64,000 nucleotides of DNA from Talinum fruticosum (lineage: Eukaryota; Streptophyta; Magnoliopsida; Caryophyllales; Talinaceae). The position numbers and the translations under genes were made by a program. The notes below the pieces were generated by a model. The model was not told where the DNA came from and did not search any database. It saw only the letters and a program-made list of their open reading frames with translations. Each line of letters starts with the position of its first letter. Within the stretch, counting starts at the first letter, position 1. Shown in pieces: positions 10,688 through 21,338 of this stretch. The DNA is taken from the NCBI GenBank assembly GCA_021018815.1, contig JAITYX010000003.1, positions 2,914,001 through 2,978,000 of the forward strand, in the 5' to 3' direction.

Positions 10688-11989
10688 AGCTCAACGGAGA
10701 TGATGATGAAACCGAGCTCTCAAAGACTCAGCCTCAACCGGCTCGGAATGAAGTGACTCGGAATGAGACAACTCAAGAGCTCGCTCGAACGAACAAGCCA
10801 ATGAAGAAGATCACTCGGAACAAGCTTCGAAGATCAAGCGACTCAGCCCACAAATCTCGTGAATCGAGAACCGGTAAAGCATTCAAGTTTACTTCTAGTC
10901 ATCCACTAGAGAACATAATATCCGATATCAACAGTGGGGTAAGAACACGTTCTTCTCTTCAAAATCTATGTGCATTCACTGCATTCATCTCATTAACTCG
11001 AACCCGAAATGCACTAGAGGCCCTTAATGAGCCTGAATGGGTAGAAGCCATGAAAGAGGAACTCAATCAATTTGAAAGAAACCAAGTTTGGACTCGACCA
11101 ACCGACCTTCGACCACCCAGTTATAGGAACCAAATGGGTTTTCAAAAACAAACTTGATGAGGGTGGAGTGGTAGTCGAAACAAGGCTAGACTTGTGGCTC
11201 AAGTTTACAATCAAGAAGAAGGAATTGATTGTGGGGAAACATTTGCATCGGTTGCGGAATCGAAGCTATTAGAATATTGTTGGCATTTGCATCCAGCATG
11301 CATATTAAATTATATCAAATGGATGTTAAGTGTGCCTTTCTCAATGGTTTTATTGAAGAACAAGTTTATGTCGAGCGACCTCCTGGTTTTGAAAACTCGG
11401 AATTTCCAAATCATGTTTGCAAACTCCTAAAGGCTCTCTATGGTCTTAAACAAGCCCCTTGAGCTTGGTATGAAAGACTCGAGTAGCTTCTTGGTTCAAA
11501 ATGATTTCAAAGGAGGTCAAATCGACAAGACTCTCTTCATAAAGACCAAGGGGAAAGATTTCCTTATTGTTCAAATATATGTTGATGATATTATCTTCGG
11601 TGCTACTAATGAATTTACGTGCCGAGAATTTTCTCGAGCTAATGAGTCGAGAATTCCAAATGAGTATGATGGGAGAACTCAATTTCTTCCTTGGGTTACA
11701 AATCAAACAAGACAAAGATGGAATATATGTCCATCAATCAAAGTATACCAAGGAACTGCTGAAGAAATATAAACTTCAAGATGCAAAGCACGCATCTACA
11801 CCCATGAGTAGTAGTATAAAGCTTGACTCATATAAGAAAGGTAAAGCAATAGATCGAAACTCTATCGAGATATGATTGGATCTTTGCAATATCTTACTTC
11901 CAGCCGGCCAGATATAATGTTCGAGTGTATGTTTATGCGTAAGATTTCAAGCTAACCTAAAAGAATCACATCTCACTCGGATACTCGGA
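10688..11989 (+). pseudogene. pol: Copia reverse transcriptase
   Basis: Conserved blocks in order: EPEWVEAMKEELNQFERNQV (about 11030), GTKWVFKNKLDE (about 11125), MDVKCAFLNGFIEEQVY (about 11320), CKLLKALYGLKQAP (about 11420), and the catalytic YVDDIIFGAT with YVDD at 11578-11589. Next come GELNFFLGLQIKQDKDGIYV and STPMSSS. A stop replaces the Trp-proximal Arg codon after KQAP (TGA at 11460-11462), and single-base shifts occur near 11140, 11265 and 11600. A deletion near 11960 removes part of the segment leading to RNase H, judged against the minus copy at 17821-18192. Confidence 0.9.
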
Positions 11990-12438
11990 AGCGTATCTAT
12001 GCTGGATACAAAGTTGATATTCAAGAGCACATCCGGAGCTTGCCAATTTCGGGACAATCCCGATATCTTGGCACTCAAAGAAGCGGAACTCGGTAACTCT
12101 ATTAACTATCGAAGCCGAGTATATTGCGGACTGGAGCATGTTGCGCTCGGATTCTATGGATAAAGCAACACTTGAGGGATCTCGGACTTTCCTTCAAATT
12201 AGTTTCAATCAAGTGTGACAATCGAGTTCAATCAGCATCACCAAGAATCCGAGTCCATCACTCGAAGACAAAGCATATCGAGGTCGGATATCACTTCTTA
12301 CGAGATCATTCTGAAAAAGGTGATATTGAACTTGAGTTCATTCCTTCTAATCTTCAATTAGCTGATATCTTTACTAAGCCTCTTAGTGAAGATCAATTTT
12401 GTTTCATTCGGAATGAGCTTGGTATGTTAAATGCATAA
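11990..12438 (+). pseudogene. pol: Copia RNase H, end of pol
   Basis: Frameshifted start (YAGYKVD-like codons near 12000, then a TSGACQF equivalent), then an open block from 12124 with KTKHIEVGYHFLRDHSEKGD and LQLADIFTKPLSEDQFCF, the usual copia RNase H C-terminus. It ends with a stop after GMLNA. Separate pol end and downstream envelope-like ORF are as in other Sireviruses. Confidence 0.9.
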
Positions 12439-12828
12439 CCGTGTGATTTTTTCCGTGATTCCGTGTTATGTGTTTTCAAACTTTTAATAACCATTAGCTC
12501 AGTTGATTCGAGTGATACTTGGTTTAGTAGTTATTTCTTATTTCGAGTCACTCGAAATCCATCCGAGTCACACTCGGACGTAGAGAAAATTTTTGGACTT
12601 CAAATTTTCTAAAACTATCTCTAGAGTAGTGGAGAGTTTTGGAACATATTTTCAAAATCTTTTTCTCTCTCTCTCGACGATGTGATCGGACAATAGCCGC
12701 GAGATATCTAACCGCTGAAATCTTAACCGTTGAGAAGAGAACCGTCACACCGGTCTACGATGACCGATGGACAAGCCGAGTCGAACGGAGTTATATTTAA
12801 CGGATAGTTGACGAGCGTGTAAATTTTC

Positions 12829-12837
12829 TATAAATAG
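12829..12837 (+). promoter_or_regulatory. Internal TATA-like box upstream of the envelope-like ORF
   Basis: TATAAATAG in the context TTCTATAAATAGCGCCTATTC lies 245 bp before the envelope-like ATG. The same box is kept at 17132-17140 (minus) and 19205-19213 (plus), in each case between RNase H and the envelope-like start; a decayed form is near 35507-35514. A splice-donor-like CAAGTAAGT follows at 12958-12966 and is also kept in the minus copy (GT at 16997-16996). It could be an internal promoter with a spliced leader. Confidence 0.5.
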
Positions 12838-13073
12838 CGCCTATTCATCTTCATCTCGGTATTCTACACTTCATCTCTCTCAAACGAAACTTTTCGCGGA
12901 AGCTTTCTACGTACACCGTGATCTTTGAAGTTCTTCAAGCATCGTAAAAGCCATCTCAAGTAAGTTTCGATTGCTCTCATCTCATTCTCCTACTCTTTTC
13001 GTTTGCTCTCATCTACCTCTTCCTCTCTCTTCTTACTCAAAAGTTTCATCTTTCCTTTTCTCATTCTCTCAAA

Positions 13074-14689
13074 ATGCCTAAGAGAGGTAACCATCCCGAC
13101 TTTCGTGTCTCCTCCTCCTCCAAAAAGCCTCGCACTAAAAATCCGTAAAGCTCAACCCCCTCCAAACCCATTGTCACCCAAAGCACCTTGCAGCTGGACG
13201 ACAAATTCTTTCCTACAACCAAGTTTTCTTGGTTGGCTCACATTCAAACCACCGGAGCATACAATTTTCTTTGCTTCAGCGAGTTCATATATCCCGAACT
13301 CGTTTCGAGTTCTATACTCACCTCACCCACTCTGAAGGTGTCCTAACCTCCAGGGTTCAAAATGTAACCATCCGCATCAACACCTCTCTCCTCCACTCGC
13401 TTGTTCAAGGTCTCTTGTCTCTTCTTGAACAGCAACCCTATTCCTTTCACCGAAGTTGCCGATGACTTCTTTGAAAAGTTCGCTAAAGAGTTTCCTGAGT
13501 CACGAAAAAACTTTTTAGTGACTCGGTTGAAGTCGAAGCACGTCTTCTATGCTTTCGCCGATGAGAACCTTTTTCTCTCAGCATTCTAGCAAGGAGAACC
13601 CCAACTCCAAGCACCTCAAATTTCTTTTTGACATTCTTGAGGGCTACGAAGTAGACCTCTTCCCTTCGATCATTGAGCGGATGGCAGCTGTGCCAGCTCA
13701 ACTCCAAACAAAGAAGAACACCTCTCTTCCCTTTGGTGCTCTTCTCACCCTTGTTTTTAAACAATTCCAAGTTCCTCTCCCCTCGGACCCAAACGCTGTG
13801 TTTGAGGCTGCCGTTGTTGTCCGCAAGAAGGAACTTCGAGGGTACGGATACCAGGAAACTCAACCTGGTGTCCGGGTGCACAACTCGGAGCCGAGGCATC
13901 CTTCTCCGCCTCGGACTCGGAAATCAACCCCTCTCTCTCTTCCTGCTCTACCTGTTGGTGCCTCCAAATCTCTCTCTGCTATTTTGTCCCCTATTTTTAT
14001 AGACAAAATCAGCTCCATGTCCTCTGTTTTCCAGGACACACTCCGGTCTTTCAAACTTGTCCTCCAAACCATGAACATCAACCAAAAGACCGCCCAATCC
14101 CAAATCCAAGAGCGAGCAAACTCTGGTTCTTGAGATGAGGGCGCTGGTGAAGGAGCGGAAGGAGCTGGTCGAGCTCCTCGAGAGAGAAGGTCTAAGGCGG
14201 CTCAGGACCATGGGAACTCGGACGTGTCCGAAGCGTCTTCGAGCCTAGGTCCGACCTCCTCAAACAGCGGGGAAGAAGAAGAAGAAGAAGAAGAAGGCTG
14301 CAGATGCAAAAGCAGCGAGACATCGAGGAGCTCGCGGCTGAGGCGGCTCCTTCCGGGCAAGGGGAGGAACACAAGGAAGAAGCGATGGGAAGCTGCCGAG
14401 GGTCGAGCCTGCTCCACAAGCCCAAATAGTTGTAGTCGGCTCGGACAGCGATGCCTAGGTGGGTCGAGCGACCTAGCCGCACCCGGCGGGTCGGACGACC
14501 TAGCTACACCGATGGGTCGAGCAGAGCAGCCCCTCGATCCACTCGTTCGGATCGGCCACTCGGAGCCGAGCCCCGACGGCAATACCGGTTCTCCCTCCGC
14601 CGCACTCAAGCACATCGTCAAGATCCTATCGGCGCCGGCGTACCTCCACTCCCTCCGCTTCCACTCGAAATCCCCCTCTCCCTCGTAGG
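13074..14689 (+). pseudogene. Sirevirus envelope-like ORF
   Basis: Begins ATGCCTAAGAGAGG (MPKRG), the same start as the copies at 16883 (minus) and 19372. A Lys/Arg/Ser-rich N-terminus is followed by a conserved segment containing NFLCFSEF, a mid region with KPTPLSL-type Pro/Leu runs, a Glu/Lys helix near 14130-14190, a (GAA)n tract coding a run of glutamates at 14274-14301, and a tail ending SPSPS. Frame changes occur near 13160, 13400, 13590 and 14130. No signal peptide or membrane helix is convincing. Its function is unknown; the name reflects position and lineage. Confidence 0.75.
14274..14301. repeat. GAA trinucleotide run in the envelope-like ORF
   Basis: About eight GAA/AAG units coding a glutamate run (or lysines/arginines in other frames). 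The minus copy has a lysine-rich counterpart near 4880, so simple-repeat growth has changed the protein composition between copies. Confidence 0.7.
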
Positions 14690-15115
14690 CGCCATGCACC
14701 GAGTCACAATTCCTCGATCCGCTAGATTCTTCTTCTTTTTGAGAGTTTTTCATTTTCTTTCTTTTGTCCGGACATCAAAGTTGTACTAATTGTTCTTTTC
14801 TTCCCTTCCTTTTTGTTGTTGTTTTTGCTTGAAAGGCAAGGGTGACAACTAGAGTCGAAAAACTTGTTGTCTTGTTTAGGGGAGCCTTCCCTCTCAATCT
14901 ATGTATTCTATTTATGTTCAATGAATTAATTCTTTCTCTTCAATGATTTACGTGTTTATAATCTTTCCGAGTTAACATTATTTCATTGTTAAGCATATTT
15001 TACTTTATGCTCTAATACATTAAGTCTCGCTTTACTCATCCGACTTCATGCGCAATTATCCAAAAGCGTTTTTTTACTAACAAAGTTTCTGTCTAAGTAT
15101 GGAATGCCTTTCATC
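14690..15115 (+). other. 3' untranslated region of the nested Sirevirus
   Basis: Non-coding T-rich stretch between the envelope-like stop and the polypurine tract. The reverse-complement equivalents are 4140-4552 and 35166-35440. Shared blocks are GCTTGAAAGGCAAGGG (14828-14843) and TTGTTTAGGGGAG. Confidence 0.7.
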
Positions 15116-15128
15116 AAAAAGGGGAGAT
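15116..15128 (+). other. Polypurine tract
   Basis: AAAAAGGGGAGAT directly before the 3' LTR start TGAAGACTTAG. It fixes the 3' LTR boundary and matches the minus copy at 4126-4139. Confidence 0.9.
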
Positions 15129-16704
15129 TGAAGACTTAGACACTCGCTCAATACTTTTCCGAGTTGTATAAGAGGGATCGGGTATAATAATCTCTTACTT
15201 ATAGAGTTTTGATTCCAAGGCATTCTCTCGCCCTTAGAAACTTTTCCGAGTAATATGGTATCTTCTCTAAGTGATATAGCTTTTACTTCTTGTATCTCTT
15301 GAGTGACTCGGAGAACCGATATGCGTATCTCACTCGGTTCCGAGTCCCTCATCACTTAGATTTATCGCATGCTCGAATAGACTAGTATTCCGCTCACATC
15401 CGACTCCTTTCTATAAGGTCTATCTTATTGAAGTCAGTACTCTCGATCTGTTTCATGTTTAGTCTATATCAAGTTATTTCACTCGATATTCTTTCTAACT
15501 TGATTCTTTGCTTAGACTAACTCGGATGGAATTTTGAGCTATATGGATATTAGACTCGGAAAATTCCATTCTCTTTCCGACTCAAATAATTACCAACTTA
15601 ATTATCTTAATTATTTTATTATCTCGTGTCTAATCTTGGACCAAAGTATTTTATACTTTGAGAACCAAAACTGATTTACTTTTGTAGGTTATTCAAACGA
15701 GGATACACTTTTCGAAATACAAAAGTAACCTAGCTTCAAAACGTCAAATCACCAGCGAGACATGGCTTTTCACCTTCTCTCGCTCCAGTTCCTGAAGATT
15801 GTGTCGTGGCTGTCTGTTTTCAAATCTAGAAAACTCGAACGCTAAGTCGAACGGTGGTTTCCACCTTATCTTTCAAGACATTGCCAATGGTTTTGGGACT
15901 TCCAAGAGAGTTTAACCGTTGTCCAACGTTCATATCACAACGGATACTTTCCGAGTGACTCGAAAGCTTCTCTCAACGGCCACAAAGGACTCTCAATGAG
16001 CGAGATGAAGATAACGGCTACTCTGCCCGGTCATCTATAAATAGAAGCCAACTCACAAGACTTGAAGATTGCTTGAACATATTGTTAATACACGAACTTG
16101 AGCAAAGTCATTGTATTTACTCTCAATCTTCTACTTACAACTCCCACTCTGTAATTCATTACTTTCGAGTTGTAAGGTCTTGTACTTAGTTACAAACACT
16201 TTCTTACTTTCTCTGTAAGGTCCCTTGACTAAGTCTGTAAAGGTTAACTCAGCTTAGTTTCCCTAGCTGTAAGGGTTATCTTAGCTAGGAAGTACTAGAT
16301 CGAGATAAGGGAATTTTTGAGTCTAGGAAAACTTGTAAAGAGTTGTCTAAGGGAGCAACTCGGGTTCGATCGACTCACGGTATTTTGTGGACTCAAAATA
16401 GTGAATTTCACTTCATGCTTGGATTAGCACGGTTCGTGGTTTTCCGCCCAGGAGGGTTTCCACGTAATTGCTAAGTGTTATCTTTCCGAGTTCATTCTAG
16501 ACTCGGACAGGTTTTACGACTCTCGCTTAATTTGCTTCTTTACTCGTGATAGCATTTCGAGTCCATACTTTTCTAACTCAGCTGTCGACTCGGAATCTGT
16601 CTCTGTCTCGTCTTTATCAAAAGAACTTGAATTTCTAGGAAAATCCTCCATCACCCTATTCACCCCCTCTAGGGTGACTCGGACTCTCCCCGAGCAACCC
16701 TTCA
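15129..16704 (+). repeat. 3' LTR of the nested Sirevirus
   Basis: Starts TGAAGACTTAGACAC and ends CGAGCAACCCTTCA, then CGGTA. It is collinear with 6005-7540; it keeps a segment (about 15731-15775) that the 5' LTR lacks. TATAAATAG is at 16036-16044. Confidence 0.95.
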
Positions 16705-16709
16705 CGGTA
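16705..16709. repeat. Target site duplication CGGTA (right copy)
   Basis: Exact repeat of 6000-6004. The minus-strand envelope-like reading frame resumes here. Confidence 0.95.
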
Positions 16710-16883
16710 GTTTGAATGTGGGGTAACCCCGAGAATTTTGTGGTTGGAAAGAACTTGTCGTCCAAGTGTAAGATGCTTGGGTGACAACCTAGGTTTAGAA
16801 CGTGTTGAGCCTTCTTGGTTTTTGGTGCGTGGCTTTTTAGATGAAGAGCCAAGAAAGTCGGGATGATTACCTCTCTTAGGCAT
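16705..16883 (-). pseudogene. Envelope-like ORF, N-terminal part (older Sirevirus)
   Basis: Starts at 16883 with MPKRGNHPDF and a Ser/Lys/Arg-rich N-terminus, and runs to the insertion point. The open frame on this strand continues into LTR sequence below 16705, but that extension is an artefact of the insertion; the true continuation is at 6004 and below. It allows direct comparison with the plus-strand copy at 13074. Confidence 0.8.
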
Positions 16884-17541
16884 TTTGTGAGGAAGAGTAG
16901 AAAAGAATGAAACTTTGAGGAAGAGAAGAGAAGAGAGTAGGTCACCGAGAGTGAAAGAAAAAGAGTAGAAGAAAGAGTTGAGAGCAGTCAAGCTTACTTG
17001 AGATGATCTTTACGTCGCTTGAAAATGTCCAGAGACCACTCGTAGACATAGAAAGCTTTCGCGAGAAGTTTTGCTTATGAGAGAGAGATAGTAAATGAAA
17101 TGTGAAGTAACGAGACGAAGATGAATAGGCGCTATTTATAGAAAGATAAACGTCCGTTAACTATTCGTTCGACTCGGCTCGTCCATTAGTCACCTTAGAC
17201 CGGTGTGATGGTTCTCTTCTTCAACGGTTAGGATTCAAGTGGTTTGAAATCCATCGGCTAGCGTTTGATCACAGTTCGTGAGAGAGAAAGAGAGAGAAAA
17301 AGATTTTAAAAAAAGTTCGAAATTCTCCACTTGTCTAGAGATAATTCCGGAGATTTGATGTCCATTTTTCTCAAAAATCTTGAGTCCGACTCAGCTAAGT
17401 TTTTGAGTGAGTGAAAAATTCACATAAATAATAACTATCGGCTCAATATCACTGAATCAACTGGTCCAATGGTTATTAACAATTTGAACGCACATAACTC
17501 ATAATCATGCAATGAATATTTTCACATAAGAGAGCACATGA
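16884..17541 (-). other. Spacer between RNase H and envelope-like ORF (older Sirevirus)
   Basis: Non-coding leader equivalent to 12439-13073. It contains the TATA-like box (17132-17140) and a splice-donor-like CAAGTAAGC (GT at 16997-16996). The surrounding sequence is CT-rich on the minus strand, as in the plus-strand copy. Confidence 0.6.
17132..17140 (-). promoter_or_regulatory. Internal TATA-like box (older Sirevirus)
   Basis: TATAAATAG on the minus strand, followed by CGCCTATTCATC, 249 bp before the envelope-like ATG at 16883. Spacing and context match the box at 12829. Confidence 0.5.
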
Positions 17542-18292
17542 TTACGCATTTAACATACCAAGCTCATTCCGAATAAAACAAAACCGATCTTCACCAAGAG
17601 GCTTTGTAAAGATATCACCTAATTGAAGATTAGTAGGAATAAACTCAAGTTCAATATCACCTTTCTTAGAATGGTCTCTTAAGAAATGATACCCGACCTC
17701 AATATGTTTTGTCTTTGAGTGTTGAACTGGATTTTTTGCGATGCCGATTGCACTTTGACTATCGCATTTGATTAGAACGAGTTTGAAAGATAGTCCCAAA
17801 TCTCTCAAGTGTTGCTTGATCTATAAAATCCGAGCATAGCATGCTCCGGCTGCAATATACTCGGCTTCGACAGTTGATAGAGCCACCGAATTTTGCTTCT
17901 TTGAGTGCCAAGATATTAGGGATTGACCATGAAATTGGCAAGCTCCGGAAGTGCTCTTTCTATCAACTTTGTATCCAGCGTAATCCATATCTCGAGTATC
18001 CAAGTAAAGGTCGGTTCCGAGTCTCTTGAGTACCATAGACCTAAGTTCCGAGTTCCTGCAAGATATCTCGAATATTCTCTTCACCGCAGTGAGATGTGAT
18101 TCTTTTGGATTAGCTTGGAATCTTGCGTATAAACATACACCGAACATTATATCCGGCTCGCTGGAAGTAAGATATAGCAAAGATCCAATCATACCTCGAT
18201 AGAGTTTCTGATCTATTGCTTTACCTTTCTCATCCGAGTCAAGTTTTATACTCGCTGCTCATGGGTGTAGATGCGTGCTTTGCATCTTGAAG
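17542..18292 (-). pseudogene. pol: Sirevirus RT C-terminus and RNase H (older element)
   Basis: Two almost collinear open blocks: 18192-17821 with MIGSLLYLTSSEPDIMFGVC, VDRKSTSGACQFHGQ and LSTVEAEYIAAGACYARIL, then 17808-17542 with HSKTKHIEVGYHFLRDHSKK and DIFTKPLGEDRFCFIRNE, ending GMLNA. These cover the late RT and the full RNase H; the only clear break is at the former Trp-Ile-Lys junction near 17815. RT sequence stops abruptly at about 18292, where a plus-strand fragment begins. It is among the least decayed pol segments in the window. Confidence 0.9.
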
Positions 18293-18818
18293 TTAGATAT
18301 CTTGCAAGGACCGAGACACTTGGTCCGTGGTATTAAAAGGACTCACATCTAACCCTCACTGGATACTCAAATGCCGATTATGCTGCATACAAAGTTGATA
18401 GAAAGAGCACATCGGGACTATGTCAATTTCTGGGTCAATCACTCATCTCCGGGTATTCAAAGAAGCAAAACTCCATTGTTCTATGAACTGCCGAGGCCGA
18501 GTACATAGCAGCTGGAACTTTTCGTTCTCGGATTTTCTGGATCAAGCAATACTTGAAGGATCCTGGACTGTCATTCATATCAACCCTAATCAAGTGTGAT
18601 AATCAAAGTACCATTAGTATCACCAAGAATCCAGTTCATCACTAAAAACGAAACACATTGAGGTCAATTATCATTTTCTTAGAGACCATTTTGAGAAAGG
18701 TGATATTGAACTTGAGTTTATTCCTACCAAATTTCAATTAGCTGATATTTTCACAAAACCTCCGAGTGAAGATAAGTTTTGCTTTATTAAGAATGAACTT
18801 GGCATGTTAATTGCATGA
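18293..18818 (+). pseudogene. pol: Sirevirus RNase H fragment (third element)
   Basis: Starts abruptly with RYLA-like codons, then YSNADYAAYKVDRKSTSGLC, KKQNSI, AEYIAAGTF, and the C-terminus LADIFTKPPSEDKFCF, with stops near 18340, 18485 and 18640. It lies head-to-head with the minus fragment ending at 18292, so a rearrangement joined two pol genes. Confidence 0.85.
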
Positions 18819-19204
18819 TTATCTTATTTATTGCAAGAGTTATTGAGAATTTGATTAATTTTTAGGCTTTTTGAGTGAATAACAAATCAATCAGTTGAAT
18901 CAAAATGAGACTGAGCTATGAGTTATTAGTTTTGGAGTGAGTTTTTAGTCGATCGGACACATCATTGAGTCGGACTCGGTTTATGAGAAAAATGGACATT
19001 AAAATTCTGAGATCATCTCTAGATTGTTGGAAATGTTTTCGAAAACATCTTTTTCTCTCTCGGCATACAAATAGTCCGCAAACTAGTCGTTAGAGGGAAG
19101 CAGTTTTGAAGATAGCTATTACACGCTAAAATACTCAATGATCTACTAACCGTTATCGTGTGGGCTGAATCGGAAAAGCCGTGGTTTAATGAAAGCTTTC
19201 TTTC

Positions 19205-19213
19205 TATAAATAG
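19205..19213 (+). promoter_or_regulatory. Internal TATA-like box (third Sirevirus)
   Basis: TATAAATAG followed by CACCCCTTCATTATC, 159 bp before the envelope-like ATG at 19372. The downstream region is CT-rich, as in the other copies. Confidence 0.45.
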
Positions 19214-19371
19214 CACCCCTTCATTATCATTCGATCACTTTACTATTTCTTGCTCTCACACTCGCTCTCTTTGCTCTTATTCTCAAAAACTTCTTGTTCT
19301 ACTCTCTCTCTCTCTCGTTTATCTACTCGCTTCTCTTTATTTCACTCAACTCCTCTCACTTTGTGTGATTC

Positions 19372-20555
19372 ATGCCTAAGAGGGGAAGCGCCATGGAAGG
19401 AGGTTCAGCCACGAAGAAGGCAAGAACCAAATCCACTAGTTCCGAAAATCCTCGAAGGATCCAACTAAAGGTAAAGCCCTTGCCCTTAATGACAACAAAC
19501 TCATCGTGGCCCAACACTAATTCATTGAAGAAAAATTCTTCTAGACCACCAAATTTTCTTAGATTGAGCCTATGCTCAACACAAGTGCTTACAAGTACTT
19601 GTGTTTCTGCGATTACATCTACCCGGAACTCATCACTGAGTTCTATACCAACATGTATGAGATAGATAATGTAATCTCTTCTCTTGTTCAAGGAAAAACC
19701 ATTCGGACAACCTCTCTCTTCTCCACAAACTCTTTGGGGTTAAAACGCTTTCCTGAATTCCAACCCTATTCCATTCAATGAAGTCGCTGATGGATTCTTT
19801 GATCAATATTCCAAGGAGGTTCTAAAGTCCAAAAAGAACTTTTTGTGACTCATATGACCTTAGAAGCAAGACTTCTTTGCTTCGATCGATGAGGAATTTC
19901 TTCTCCTTCTATCCCTCCAAAGAGAACCCTAACAAGCAAAGTTCTTAAGGTTTTGTTCGATATTCTTAAAGGGTATGAGGTTGACATGTTCCCTTTTATC
20001 TTGGAGTAGATGGCATCTATTCCTTCTAACCATATAAACCTCCCCTTCCTTTTGGAGCTCTTTTTCTCCTATTTTTGCTCGCTTTAAGGTGGATCTCCCT
20101 TTGATCCACACAAATTTCTGGAGCTTGCCGTTTGCATGGGCAAAGGTGAGCTCATCGATCTATGTTACTAGGAAATCCAACCCGGTGTCCGGGCTCACTT
20201 ATCCGAACTTGCTCCTCTTCCTCTATCGTAGACTCGAAAGACTCCGAGACCCCCTTCTTACTAGTGGACCTTTATCCTTTCAGCCTGCCCCTTCTACTGA
20301 GTTTCTTCAGTAGGTGGCAACCTAATTTCCTACCCTAGCCAAAGAGCTGCAAGCAGCCATGATAGCTTTCCAGTGCTTTCATATCAATTTTGACTTAGTT
20401 ATAGAGTAAGGATCAGCGTTAGATCGACCTGAATCAAGCCCTAGTTGGCAAGCTTAAAGAGGTGATCAAGCACCAACAAGATCAAATCCCGTACCTCCGG
20501 AAGAGAAGACCGAAAGCCGCCGAGGAGTCGGAACCATCCTCCGAAGAAGCATCTT
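19372..20555 (+). pseudogene. Envelope-like ORF (third Sirevirus), decayed
   Basis: Starts MPKRGSAMEGG and is followed by KKARTK, matching the basic N-termini at 13074 and 16883. Later frames hold conserved pieces (YKYLCFCDYIYPELITEFYT near 19585-19645; a Lys/Glu helix with LRKRRPKAAEESEPSSEE near 20490-20550). It is broken many times and is joined directly to mid-LTR sequence near 20556, so its C-terminus, 3' UTR and U3 are deleted. Confidence 0.7.
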
Positions 20556-21338
20556 TTCTAGACAAGGCTCATACACCGTGTCAAGGTTATTTGTTTCTAA
20601 ATCCGGTAAACATCAACTTTGGGTCTAACGGTTGTTTCCACCCCATATTTCAGTCACAATTGATGGAATGGACTACTTTGTGAGCCAAGGACCAAAGAAC
20701 AATGTTCATCTTGTAACGAGTCCTTTTCTAAGTGACTCGGACTAGCCGTTAGGATTGTTAATAAAGCTCACAAGTCCGAACAAGCCTCAACTTAAAGATT
20801 GTCTGAACCGAATATAAATTGAAGCCTTGCTACATGACTTGAAGATTGCTGGAACTAAATATAATCTACTCCCACTTAATCTTCTAGCTTACAGCTCCAG
20901 TTCGAATTCATTACTTTTTGAGTTATAAAGAGAAATTGTAATCACTTCTACATTTTCAATTCTCTACTAAGTCCCTTGATCGAGTCGTAAGGGTTAACTA
21001 AGCTCGGCTACCCCTAGTTGTAAAGTTTATCTTAGTTAGGAAGTACTAGATCAGATAAGGGAATTTCCGAGTCTAGGAAAAACATATAAGTAAATTATCT
21101 AAGAGAGCAATTTTTTAAAGAGTCCATGGTTTTCTGAATTAGCGCTGTCCGTGGTTTTCTCGCCCTAGGAGGGTTTCCACGTATATTATGTGTTTTATAT
21201 ATATTTTAGTCCAATCTAGACTTTGAATTTCTTTCTAAGTGTTTACTGAGTAGAATATCTTGTTAATTCACAAAAATCTTCCATCACCATATTCACGCCC
21301 CTCTAAGGTGACTTAGCCTCTCCAAGAGCGAACCTTCA
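20556..21338 (+). repeat. Sirevirus LTR, 3' portion
   Basis: Collinear with the second half of the LTRs at 56833 and 23420: the CAAGGCT and TTGTTTC blocks, a TATAAATTGAAGCC box near 20813, the GTCCCTTGA...GGTTAACT block near 20981, GGAGGGTTTCCACGTA near 21168, and the terminal CTAAGGTGACTTAGCCTCTC block. It ends CGAACCTTCA at 21338. No U3 start is present. Confidence 0.85.

Larger units (their letters stand above)
6005..16704 (+). mobile_element. Near full-length Sirevirus-type Ty1/copia element
   Basis: A 10.7-kb element with 5' LTR (6005-7540), initiator-Met primer site (7543), gag, protease, integrase, reverse transcriptase and RNase H in copia order. It then has an envelope-like ORF, a polypurine tract (15116-15128) and 3' LTR (15129-16704). 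The exact duplication CGGTA flanks it. Every coding section has stops or frameshifts, so it is not autonomous as read. The two LTRs clearly correspond but differ by point changes and by a deletion of about 40 bp in the 5' LTR near 6610. It sits in opposite orientation inside the envelope-like ORF of an older member of the same lineage. Confidence 0.95.
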
